This document shows, in pieces, positions 1-5,574 of a stretch of 8,322 nt of DNA. Within the stretch, counting starts at the first letter, position 1. The number at the start of each line of letters is the position of its first letter. The DNA is from a bacterium (lineage in GTDB: Bacteria; Patescibacteriota; Minisyncoccia; 2-02-FULL-40-12; IGHO2-12-FULL-4), in contig JAUYPS010000034.1 in NCBI GenBank assembly GCA_030695705.1, positions 1 to 8,322 of the forward strand, given 5' to 3'. Below the pieces are notes generated by a model, which was not told the DNA's origin, ran no database searches, and saw only the letters and a program-made list of their open reading frames with translations. A program made the translations under genes and the position numbers.

Positions 1-786
1 ATAAATAGTGAGGGGAATAAAAATCAAACACGAGAAGCTTAGTAGTAATCTCGAGAGCCCTCGGTGGACATAGTTTTTGTCTGCAGGTTTTCGCAAAAAC
101 TGTCCCCACTTGGTCTCTGGGCGATTTTTGTTGCTCGACAACCTAACTTGATTAATAAGTTCCAAAACTAGAATGATGCCTAGGAAGGCCAACCCCGTCC
201 ATTTGACCGAAGCGGCCAGCCCGGCTGATATGCCGGCCAGAATCAGCCACCTCAACTTATCCACATCCCAGGTCCAACCTGGGATGTGGATAAGTGGGGA
301 GTTTCGGTATTTAAAGTAAAACAAGAGGGAAGAGAATCCGAATAACAAAAGAAAGGAGTCCAAAAGAATAAAACGTGATTGGACAATCAGGGCATTTTCG
401 AAAATCACCAAAAGAGCGGCCAAGAGAGAAGAGCGGGGAGAAAAATTGAGTTCTCTCGCCAGCAAAAATATAATCAGAGGTAAAAGTAAGCCGGCCAGGG
501 CGGGGAGAGCTCTAAGTAAAAGGTAGTATTGATCCGGGAATGTTTCTCCGATATTGGCAAAAGAAAAGCCCGGTTGGAATCCGGTTAAGTAGCCCATTCC
601 GCTAATGAGCAGTTTCCCTAACGGTGGATGAATATCGAAAAAATATTCTCCGGTAAAATATCCGGAAATAAATTTGCCAAAATGGACTTCGTCGAAAACG
701 GTTTGATTCGGATGTCCAAAAAAGGCAAAATGAGTTAAGGCGCTTAAAGCCAGAATTAAAATGATAATTTTTTTGTTTGTGGACAC
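1..786 (-). CDS. PMT/GT39-family protein O-mannosyltransferase, N-terminal part (cut by window edge)
   Basis: Reading the minus strand from GTG at 786 gives 262 codons with no stop, running off position 1, so the C-terminus is missing. The product is a multi-pass membrane glycosyltransferase of the dolichyl/polyprenyl-phosphate-mannose protein mannosyltransferase type, which moves a sugar from a lipid carrier onto extracytoplasmic protein. Visible marks: a first hydrophobic segment at about residues 6-23; the acidic catalytic pair D32-E33 in FDEVHFGKF; the family motif DIHPPLGK at 51-58; further hydrophobic segments near 90-110, 120-158, 178-212 and 245-262; and SVKWTG at 193-198. GTG 786 is chosen because the -10 box lies just upstream and no other start is close by. 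Two palindromes are translated within it: residues about 164-178 (perfect 19-bp inverted repeat) and 223-248 (repeat copy A). Both fall in hydrophilic loops. The family call is strong; the acceptor and exact sugar are unknown. Confidence 0.85.
   Translation of the reverse strand, partial: MSTNKKIIILILALSALTHFAFFGHPNQTVFDEVHFGKFISGYFTGEYFFDIHPPLGKLLISGMGYLTGFQPGFSFANIGETFPDQYYLLLRALPALAGLLLPLIIFLLARELNFSPRSSLLAALLVIFENALIVQSRFILLDSFLLLFGFSSLLFYFKYRNSPLIHIPGWTWDVDKLRWLILAGISAGLAASVKWTGLAFLGIILVLELINQVRLSSNKNRPETKWGQFLRKPADKNYVHRGLSRLLLSFSCLIFIPLTIY
44..120 (-). repeat. Dispersed palindromic repeat, copy A (inside the mannosyltransferase gene)
   Basis: Read on the minus strand, this ~77-bp segment shares exact blocks, in the same order, with 5496-5574: CCAGAG (plus 115-120), ACAGTTTTTG (94-103), CAAAAACTATGT (68-79), CCGAG (60-64), CTCTCG (52-57) and GATTACT (44-50). 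It folds as GTTTTTG 73-79 with CAAAAAC 94-100, a bulged TA at 71-72, GGACA 66-70 with TGTCC 101-105, a bulged T65, GG 63-64 with CC 106-107, and an outer AGAG 54-57 with CTCT 115-118. It begins exactly at a codon boundary (residue 223) and stays open, adding about 26 residues in a loop before the next membrane segment. Confidence 0.75.
255..295. repeat. Perfect 19-bp inverted repeat with 3-nt loop, containing two inverted DnaA-box consensus sequences
   Basis: Positions 255-273 are the exact reverse complement of 277-295, with CCA (274-276) between them. Each arm contains the 9-mer TTATCCACA, at 257-265 on plus and 285-293 on minus. This matches the textbook DnaA-box consensus. The palindrome lies inside the mannosyltransferase coding region and encodes residues about 164-178 in a hydrophilic loop. 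It may be an in-frame palindromic element; a role in DnaA binding is only suggested by the 9-mer match. Confidence 0.8.
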
Positions 787-792
787 TTTTTT

Positions 793-798
793 AGTATA
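793..798 (-). promoter_or_regulatory. -10 box for the mannosyltransferase gene, leaderless geometry
   Basis: On the minus strand TATACT (798 to 793) is followed by six A residues (792-787) and then the GTG start at 786. Initiation at the usual distance from a -10 box would fall at the first base of the start codon, giving a leaderless mRNA. A weak -35-like TTGGTT lies at 821-816 with a 17-bp spacer. Confidence 0.6.
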
Positions 799-800
799 AT
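795..800 (+). promoter_or_regulatory. -10 box for the trxB operon, leaderless geometry
   Basis: A perfect TATAAT at 795-800 is followed by AAAACA (801-806) and the GTG start at 807, so transcription would begin at or next to the start codon. A weak -35-like TTGTTT is at 773-778 (16-bp spacer). This box shares four bases (795-798) with the -10 box of the divergent gene, so polymerase could probably use only one direction at a time. Confidence 0.65.
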
Positions 801-806
801 AAAACA

Positions 807-1820
807 GTGAAAGACAACCAAATCTACGATTTAATTATAATCGGAGGATCGGCAGCTGCTACGGCGGCGGGAATTTATGCTGCCCGGCGCAACTTAAATT
901 TTAAAATTATTACCAAGGACTTTGGTGGAGAGGTGGCTACTTCGGGAGAAATAGGTAACTGGCCGGGGATCAATCAAACCGATGGTCTTACTTTGTCCCA
1001 GCAGTTTAAAGATCATCTGAAGTTCTATCATGTCGAACCAGAAGAAGGGATTGAAGTGGAAAAAATTACCAAACAAGATGGCGGCCTTTTTTGTATTACC
1101 GCTAAGCAAGACGGCGAAACAATGGCCTCGGACAAATTGCCTGACGGCGATCCGGTCGCGCTGAAATGCGATTATTTGGCCAAGGCAGTTATTCTGACTA
1201 CCGGAGTGCATCCGCGCGAACTTAATATTCCGGGAGAAAAAGAATTCCGCAATAAGGGTGTAAGTTATTGCACGGTTTGCGACGGCCCTTTGTTTTCAGG
1301 AAAAATTACAGCAGTGATTGGTGGTGGAAATTCTGCGTTGGAAGCGGGCTTGATGTTGGCGGATATTTCTCCTAAAGTTTATGTTATTAACAAAAACCCG
1401 CAATTTAAGGGAGAACAAGTTTTGATTGATAAGCTCAACACCAAGAAAAATGTGGAAGTGATTTACAATGCCAAAACCATGCAAATCTTTGGAGAGCAGT
1501 TTGTCTTCGGGCTGAAATATGTGCAACAAGCGAACGAAGGGAGCGTAGTTCCGAATGAACATGAGGGAGAGCAAGAATTAAAAACAGAAGGAATTTTTGT
1601 GCATATCGGCATGGTTCCCAACAGTTCGCTTGCTCCGGAAGGTACGGAAAAAAATAATTTTGGGGAGATTATTGTAAATAAAAACTGCGAGACGAACATT
1701 CCCGGCCTTTACGCCGCCGGCGATGTGACCGATGTCCCGCATAAACAAATCGTTATTGCCGCTGGGCAGGGGACGATTGCCCTGCTTTCCGCGGTTAATT
1801 ATTTGGATAGATTGAAATGA
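807..1820 (+). CDS. trxB: Thioredoxin reductase-like FAD disulfide reductase (AhpF-C-terminal-like)
   Basis: A 337-residue cytoplasmic flavoprotein that passes electrons from a nicotinamide cofactor through FAD to a redox-active cysteine pair, reducing thioredoxin or a similar partner. Seen in order: an FAD-binding N-terminus with IIIGGSAAATAAG (10-22), a variant of the usual GxGPAG; the disulfide C155-TV-C158 followed by D159; the nucleotide-binding IGGGNSALEA (171-180); and the C-terminal FAD segment AAGDVTDVPHKQ (303-314). The stretch after the second GGG motif reads NKNPQFKGEQVL and lacks the HRR-type arginines that bind the NADPH phosphate. With GVSYCTVCDGPLF and CETNIPGLYAAGD it is closer to the C-terminal half of AhpF, an NADH enzyme. 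NADH preference is therefore inferred. The GTG start lies 6 bases after a -10 box. It overlaps the next gene by ATGA. Confidence 0.9.
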   Translation: MKDNQIYDLIIIGGSAAATAAGIYAARRNLNFKIITKDFGGEVATSGEIGNWPGINQTDGLTLSQQFKDHLKFYHVEPEEGIEVEKITKQDGGLFCITAKQDGETMASDKLPDGDPVALKCDYLAKAVILTTGVHPRELNIPGEKEFRNKGVSYCTVCDGPLFSGKITAVIGGGNSALEAGLMLADISPKVYVINKNPQFKGEQVLIDKLNTKKNVEVIYNAKTMQIFGEQFVFGLKYVQQANEGSVVPNEHEGEQELKTEGIFVHIGMVPNSSLAPEGTEKNNFGEIIVNKNCETNIPGLYAAGDVTDVPHKQIVIAAGQGTIALLSAVNYLDRLK

Positions 1821-2140
1821 ACGAATTCTTTTCTTTATTCTCGAATTTTACCTGTCCCCTTAATTATACGCTCACAGTAGGTTATCCGTGGAGTTTTATA
1901 AATCTTAATCCGAAACTTGGGTTGACCTTTCTTGTCCCCGGCCTGATTATAAGCGTTGTTCTCTTAGTAATTGTGTTTGGCAAGTTTTTCCGAGCGAAAA
2001 TTTCAAAAGAAAAGAAAAGTATTCTCACGAAGAGTTTAAGTCCTCTGATCGTGGTGCTTTTATTCAGTTTGACATACGGGATTTGGCTTTTGATCACGAG
2101 GATCTTTGTGACTAAATTCTGCTATATTAATAATCTATGA
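1817..2140 (+). CDS. Small two-helix membrane protein of unknown function
   Basis: A 107-residue protein that I do not recognise. Two strongly hydrophobic stretches, about residues 36-56 and 74-95, would span the membrane. They are separated by a short lysine/arginine-rich loop (about 57-72), probably cytoplasmic. The first ~30 residues are aromatic-rich and contain C13 and the sequence YTLTVGYPW; a lone C102 lies near the C-terminus. Its ATG overlaps the trxB stop as ATGA, and its own TGA overlaps the rpiB ATG in the same way, so it appears to be translated by coupling within a trxB-orf-rpiB operon. That tight arrangement is the main support for it being real. No signal-peptidase site is evident. 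Position suggests a link to redox or sugar metabolism, but nothing in the sequence shows it. Confidence 0.65.
   Translation: MNEFFSLFSNFTCPLNYTLTVGYPWSFINLNPKLGLTFLVPGLIISVVLLVIVFGKFFRAKISKEKKSILTKSLSPLIVVLLFSLTYGIWLLITRIFVTKFCYINNL
2120..2128 (+). promoter_or_regulatory. Possible extended -10 promoter for rpiB
   Basis: TGC directly before TATATT (2123-2128) gives an extended -10 shape, 8 bases before the rpiB ATG at 2137, similar to the leaderless layout at trxB. No good -35 was found, and the site is inside the 3' end of the upstream gene, so it may be chance. Confidence 0.3.
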
Positions 2141-2670
2141 TTTATCTAGGCGCAGATCACCGCGGGTTTGAATTAAAAGAGAAAATAAAGAAGTGGCTTG
2201 TAGAGTGGAGTTACCAATATGAAGATATGGGTGCTTTGGAATTTAATAAAGATGATGATTATGTAGATTTTGTTTCCAAAGTAGGGGCGAAAGTTTCCGA
2301 AGATCCGGAAAATAATAAAGGGATAGTGTTGGGTATGTCCGGCCAGGGGGAGGCCATGGTAGCAAACAAATTTAAAGGAGTGAGGGCGGCGGTTTTTTAC
2401 GGGCCATCTTATCCGAAAAAAGGATTCAAAAGATGGCTTCTAGTGTTGGGAGGAGACGCCAATGTGGCCGAGGGGATTTACGATGATAAATTAAAAGAAG
2501 TTATAAATCTATCTCGAGAACACAATGATGCCAATGTTTTATCACTTGGGGCCTCTTTTTTGCACGATAGGGCGGCCAAGCACTTTGTCAAACTTTGGCT
2601 GGAAACGAAATTTTCTGGAGAAGAGAGACATGTGAGGAGAATAAATAAAATGAAAGAGTTTGAAAAATAG
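2137..2670 (+). CDS. rpiB: Ribose-5-phosphate isomerase B (RpiB/LacAB family)
   Basis: Interconverts ribose 5-phosphate and ribulose 5-phosphate in the non-oxidative pentose phosphate pathway, in the cytoplasm. Family motifs: GADHRGFELKE at residues 5-15, MSGQGEAMVANKFKGVRAAV at about 67-86, and SREHNDANVLSLGA at 126-139. The Cys of the usual CGTG active site is replaced by glycine (G66 in VLGMSGQG), while E72 aligns with the glutamate that serves as base in the mycobacterial type (GGSGNGEQ), so an E72-based mechanism is inferred. At 177 residues it is longer than the usual ~150. The extra length is an insertion between FYGP (87-90) and the REHND motif (about 91-118), plus a short C-terminal tail. 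ATG overlaps the upstream stop; there is no Shine-Dalgarno. Its product is the substrate of Rpe encoded downstream. Confidence 0.9.
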   Translation: MIYLGADHRGFELKEKIKKWLVEWSYQYEDMGALEFNKDDDYVDFVSKVGAKVSEDPENNKGIVLGMSGQGEAMVANKFKGVRAAVFYGPSYPKKGFKRWLLVLGGDANVAEGIYDDKLKEVINLSREHNDANVLSLGASFLHDRAAKHFVKLWLETKFSGEERHVRRINKMKEFEK

Positions 2671-2687
2671 GTTACACTAGGTTACAC
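2668..2687. repeat. Two tandem 10-bp direct repeats at the rpiB stop
   Basis: TAGGTTACAC occurs twice back to back, at 2668-2677 and 2678-2687. The first TAG is the rpiB stop codon, and the second copy runs into the 5' arm of the following hairpin. This may mark an insertion junction or replication slippage. Confidence 0.6.
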
Positions 2688-2720
2688 GGCAGCCCTGTGT
2701 TGCATAGGGCTGCCGTGTAA
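2682..2720. repeat. Strong intergenic hairpin between rpiB and the dehydrogenase gene
   Basis: TTACACGGCAGCCCT (2682-2696) is the exact reverse complement of 2706-2720. The loop can pair further (G2697-T2705 wobble, T2698-A2704, G2699-C2703), giving an 18-bp stem with a 3-nt loop. The sequence after it is TGAAACC, with no T run, so it is not a standard intrinsic terminator. It ends 7 bases before the next ATG and could affect initiation, protect a 3' end, or be a palindromic repeat unit. Confidence 0.75.
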
Positions 2721-2727
2721 TGAAACC

Positions 2728-3699
2728 ATGCCAAAAGTATTTATTACAAGACCCATACCAAATACCGGGATAGACCTTCTTAAGGAAAAGGGCTATGAAG
2801 TGGTTGTTAATACGGAAGCAGTCGATCGGCCGGCGACTAAAGAAGAAATTTTGGCCGGAATTAAAGGTGTAGATGCCTTGCTTTCGGTTTTAACGGAAAA
2901 AATTGATAGTGAAATTATGGATGCGGGATTGCCGACTTTAAAAGTTATCGCTAATTATGCGGTGGGTTTTGATAATATCGATTTAAAAGGGGCCAAACAG
3001 AGGAACATTATGGTCACTAACACGCCGGGGGTTTTGACCAATACGGTGGCTGAACATACTTTTGCTTTAATGCTGGCTATTGCTCATCGTATTTCGGAAG
3101 CGGATCGTTTCAGCCGGGCTGGGAAGTACACGGCTTGGGGGCCCCAACTTTTGCTCGGCGCGGATTTGTCCGGGAAAACTTTGGGCATAGTTGGTTTGGG
3201 AAGAATTGGTTCGCGGGTAGCTTACCATGCATCCAAGGGCTTTGGCATGAAAGTTTTATACTACGATGTTAAGCCGAATCAGGAATTTGAAAAAGAATTT
3301 GATGCCCGGTACATTGCCGGCGTAGATGAACTTTTGTCGCAATGTGATTTTGTTTCCCTTCATGTGCCATTGCTGGACTCGACCCGGCATATGATTAACG
3401 AAGCCCGACTCAAAACCATGAAGCCAAGCGCTTATTTGATCAATACCTCCCGTGGACCCATTATTGATGAAAAAGCATTGGCTAAAGCTTTGGCAGATAA
3501 AATAATTGCCGGAGCCGCTTTGGATGTCTTTGAATATGAGCCGGAAATTACTTCAGAGTTGAAAAATTTAGATAATGTTATTATAACTCCCCACATTGCC
3601 TCGGCTACGGAAGAAACTAGGCAAGCCATGTCAAAATTGGCGGCCGAAAATATTATTGAAGCACTGGAAGGACGAATTCCTCCCAACTTAATCAAATGA
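2728..3699 (+). CDS. gyaR: D-isomer-specific 2-hydroxyacid dehydrogenase (glyoxylate/hydroxypyruvate reductase type)
   Basis: A 323-residue cytoplasmic NAD-dependent enzyme that reduces a 2-keto acid such as glyoxylate or hydroxypyruvate to the D-hydroxy acid. Visible: the N-terminal catalytic half with NYAVGFDNIDL (76-86) and NTPGVLTNTVAEH (98-110); the Rossmann motif G156-L-G158-R-I-G161; D180 at the end of the next strand (YYDVKP), which favours NAD over NADP; and the catalytic triad R242 (NTSRGPIID), E271 (VFEYEPE) and H289 (TPHIASAT). All key residues are present and the length is normal for GyaR. Phosphoglycerate dehydrogenase or D-lactate dehydrogenase activity cannot be excluded, as substrate choice is not readable here, but there is no ACT-like C-terminal domain as in many SerA proteins. 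A hairpin lies just upstream, no Shine-Dalgarno is seen, and rpe follows after 15 bases. Confidence 0.88.
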   Translation: MPKVFITRPIPNTGIDLLKEKGYEVVVNTEAVDRPATKEEILAGIKGVDALLSVLTEKIDSEIMDAGLPTLKVIANYAVGFDNIDLKGAKQRNIMVTNTPGVLTNTVAEHTFALMLAIAHRISEADRFSRAGKYTAWGPQLLLGADLSGKTLGIVGLGRIGSRVAYHASKGFGMKVLYYDVKPNQEFEKEFDARYIAGVDELLSQCDFVSLHVPLLDSTRHMINEARLKTMKPSAYLINTSRGPIIDEKALAKALADKIIAGAALDVFEYEPEITSELKNLDNVIITPHIASATEETRQAMSKLAAENIIEALEGRIPPNLIK

Positions 3700-3714
3700 C
3701 AAATCAGACCAATC

Positions 3715-4353
3715 ATGACTGAAATCATTCCTTCAATTTTAGTAAAAACCAAAGAAGAATTACTGGAGAAAATTTCGGCAGTGGAACAGCTGGTGGAACG
3801 GGTGCATCTGGACATTGCCGACGGTATTTTTGTGCCCAATATGACTATTGCCGGATTTAGCGAGATCGAAACCATCGAGACAACTTTAAAATTCAGGGTG
3901 CATCTGATGGTCTCTAAACCGGAAAACCACATTTTGCGCTGGTTGAATACTCTCGCGGATAGTTTTACTTTTCATATCGAGTCCACCAATCAACCCATCG
4001 TCGTGATTGAAAAACTTCGCGAAGCGGAAAAAGAAATCGGACTGGCTTTGAATCCGCGAACCCCGCTTTCTGCTATTGAGCCGTTTATTAATGAAATTGA
4101 TTTTGTGCATTTTATGACTGTCGAGCCGGGATTTTACGGAGGGGAGTTTATGGAAGAGGTCTTGGACAAGATGTCTGATTTCCATTATTTTTATCCTGAC
4201 AAACCGATTGTGGCGGATGGAGGAGTAACTCCGGAAAATGCTCCCAAGCTAGTCCAAGCCGGAGCGAATACTTTGATTGTCGGCAGTTATATTTTTAAAA
4301 ACGGCAATCCGGCTAAAGCATTGGAAGAACTAAGAAAAAGTATCAGTGAATAG
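3715..4353 (+). CDS. rpe: Ribulose-phosphate 3-epimerase
   Basis: A TIM-barrel metalloenzyme of 212 residues that interconverts ribulose 5-phosphate and xylulose 5-phosphate, using the product of RpiB. The family pattern is nearly complete: S7 in IIPSIL; metal ligands H31 and D33 in VHLDIADGIFVPN; H63 in VHLMVSKP; the flexible-loop motif TVEPGFYGGEF at 135-145 (usually VNPGFGGQ, so N to E here); D168 in VADGGV, the second catalytic acid; and the phosphate-binding GSYIF at 190-194. Length fits the family. D33 and D168 are the usual acid/base pair. The spacing of 15 bases from the dehydrogenase gene suggests co-transcription. No Shine-Dalgarno is evident before the ATG. The gene is followed by the structured 173-base gap before the PfkB kinase. 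Confidence 0.92.
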   Translation: MTEIIPSILVKTKEELLEKISAVEQLVERVHLDIADGIFVPNMTIAGFSEIETIETTLKFRVHLMVSKPENHILRWLNTLADSFTFHIESTNQPIVVIEKLREAEKEIGLALNPRTPLSAIEPFINEIDFVHFMTVEPGFYGGEFMEEVLDKMSDFHYFYPDKPIVADGGVTPENAPKLVQAGANTLIVGSYIFKNGNPAKALEELRKSISE

Positions 4354-4354
4354 C

Positions 4355-4519
4355 GGAATCATACTGCCTCTAAGGACGCTCAAAGCTGCGAGCGGCACGG
4401 TTTGTCAACGACCCTGAATGATAATGAAGGGCTCTTGACAACGTGAGCAACTTTGCGCGATGAGAAAACCGCGCAGGGGTTTTCGAAGGTCCGAAGAGGT
4501 AGTATGATGGAGCTATTCC
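4355..4519 (+). ncRNA. Candidate structured RNA or leader element between rpe and the PfkB kinase
   Basis: The only sizeable gap in the plus-strand block can be closed by a long-range helix. GGAAT 4355-4359 pairs with ATTCC 4515-4519. The 12 bases 4360-4371 pair with 4495-4506, including one G4366-U4500 wobble that pairs only if the plus strand is the RNA. GGAC 4374-4377 pairs with GTCC 4489-4492 across an AA/GA internal loop. Inside are GCUG-CGAG-CGGC (4385-4396); a longer arm with ACG/CGU, TTGTCAA 4402-4408 with TTGACAA 4435-4441 and CCCT 4412-4415 with AGGG 4428-4431; and two mutually exclusive hairpins, GCGCG 4455-4459 with CGCGC 4470-4474, or GAAAACC 4464-4470 with GGTTTTC 4478-4484. A GGAG at 4509-4512 lies in the bulge near the kinase ATG. 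It matches no riboswitch or housekeeping RNA motif I know. It could be a leader regulator, an independent RNA, or a large palindromic element. Confidence 0.45.
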
Positions 4520-4526
4520 TATTTAA

Positions 4527-5495
4527 ATGTTCAATACCAAATTTGATATTGTTACCATAGGTTCAGCTACCCGCGACGTCTTTTTGAAATCGGCTGATTT
4601 TGAGTTGCGCAAACACGCCGATTCTCCGACCGGAGTAGAGCAGTGTTTTTTTCTCGGTTCAAAAATTGAGATTAAAGAAATGGTTTTTTCCACCGGCGGA
4701 GGCGGTACCAATGCGGCGGTTACCTTTGCCAGACAAGGTCTGAAGACGGCCAATATCGGAGTGGTCGGCCGGGACTTTAACGGGCGGGCGATTTTGGAAG
4801 AATTAAAAAAAGAAGGAATAGAAACAAAACTTTTCCAGATACACAACGACGATTTTACGGCCTATTCCGTTATTCTGGTGCATTCTTCCGGAGAAAGAAC
4901 CATTTTAAGTTACAAAGGAGAAGGCCAGCATTTTGGCGTTGAAAAAATACCTTTTGACAAGATAAAAACAGAGTGGTTTTTTCTCAACTCTTTGGGCGGA
5001 AATTATAATATGCTGGAAGAGGCTTTCAGTTATGCCGAAAAAAATAAAATTAAAATTGCCATGAATCCGGGAGGAAAGGAATTGGGACACGGAATTGAGA
5101 AACTACGAGATTTTTTTGGAAAAACAGATATTTTGATTATGAATAAAGAGGAAGCGGCGGGACTGATGACAGGAGGATCTGCTGATTTAAGGCAATTTTG
5201 TCCGGGAATTTTGGTTATCAGTGATGGACCGAATGGAGTGGTGGCGAAAGATAAGGAAGGAAAAGTTTATCAGGCGGGAGTTCCTGATTCACCGGTGGTG
5301 GAGCGAACCGGAGCGGGTGATGCTTTTAGTTCCGGTTTTATTTCTGAATACATTCGAAGCGGGGATATGGCCAAAGCGATCCAATTCGGGACAGCCAATG
5401 CCTCTTCCGTAGTTACCAAATTCGGCGCCAAAGCGGGCATTCTTAAAAGGGGTGACTGGGGGCCATGGCCATTGGTAGAAGTGAGAAATAACTGA
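4527..5495 (+). CDS. PfkB-family carbohydrate kinase (ribokinase-like)
   Basis: A 322-residue cytoplasmic kinase of the ribokinase/PfkB fold that transfers phosphate from ATP to a sugar or nucleoside. The first signature is STGGGGTNAAVTFARQG (55-71), with N62 in the sugar-binding site. NKEEA (206-210) is the mid-domain motif, and the second signature is VERTGAGDAFSSGFIS (258-273), with catalytic base D265 and the anion-hole glycines before it. VVGRDFNG (79-86) is also typical. The N-terminal GSATRDVF replaces the more usual GxxxxD sugar-contact motif but keeps D17. The substrate cannot be read from sequence: ribose, a nucleoside or fructose 6-phosphate are all possible, the last fitting the nearby aldolase. 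The start ATG has a weak GGAG 14 bases upstream within the structured leader. Copy B of the palindromic repeat begins immediately after its TGA. Confidence 0.9.
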   Translation: MFNTKFDIVTIGSATRDVFLKSADFELRKHADSPTGVEQCFFLGSKIEIKEMVFSTGGGGTNAAVTFARQGLKTANIGVVGRDFNGRAILEELKKEGIETKLFQIHNDDFTAYSVILVHSSGERTILSYKGEGQHFGVEKIPFDKIKTEWFFLNSLGGNYNMLEEAFSYAEKNKIKIAMNPGGKELGHGIEKLRDFFGKTDILIMNKEEAAGLMTGGSADLRQFCPGILVISDGPNGVVAKDKEGKVYQAGVPDSPVVERTGAGDAFSSGFISEYIRSGDMAKAIQFGTANASSVVTKFGAKAGILKRGDWGPWPLVEVRNN

Positions 5496-5574
5496 CCAGA
5501 GGCGCAGGGTGGTACAGTTTTTGAGAGCTTGCGGTTCAAAAACTATGTACCCCCGAGAACCTCTCGCGATTACT
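5496..5574 (+). repeat. Dispersed palindromic repeat, copy B (between the PfkB kinase and the unknown gene)
   Basis: Starts on the base after the kinase stop and shares ordered blocks with copy A: CCAGAG 5496-5501, ACAGTTTTTG 5514-5523, CAAAAACTATGT 5537-5548, CCGAG 5553-5557, CTCTCG 5561-5566 and GATTACT 5568-5574. Fold: GTTTTTGA 5517-5524 with TCAAAAAC 5536-5543, bulged TA 5544-5545, GGTACA 5511-5516 with TGTACC 5546-5551, bulged T5510, GGG 5507-5509 with CCC 5552-5554, and outer AGAGG 5498-5502 with CCTCT 5560-5564. Stem bases differ from copy A but pairing is kept. It covers both candidate starts (GTG 5509, ATG 5545) of the next gene. Confidence 0.75.

Noticed and set aside
3432..3932. 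166-residue minus-strand open frame across the dehydrogenase and rpe genes
   Set aside because: It is the complement of two well-supported genes and reads as low-complexity shadow sequence.
4435..4440. Perfect TTGACA resembling a -35 box upstream of the PfkB gene
   Set aside because: No -10-like hexamer lies 15-19 bases downstream (GATGAG region), and the bases are fully used as one arm of the internal stem pairing with 4402-4408.
4507..4560. 17-codon open frame starting in the structured leader, overlapping the kinase start
   Set aside because: No ribosome site, no run of a regulatory codon, and its length is expected by chance; the kinase ATG at 4527 is better supported by protein similarity.
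5507..5554. Integron attC-like site, because of the bulged hairpin
   Set aside because: The stem lacks the GTTRRRY/RYYYAAC core boxes and no integrase gene is present; similarity to 44-120 fits a dispersed palindromic repeat better.
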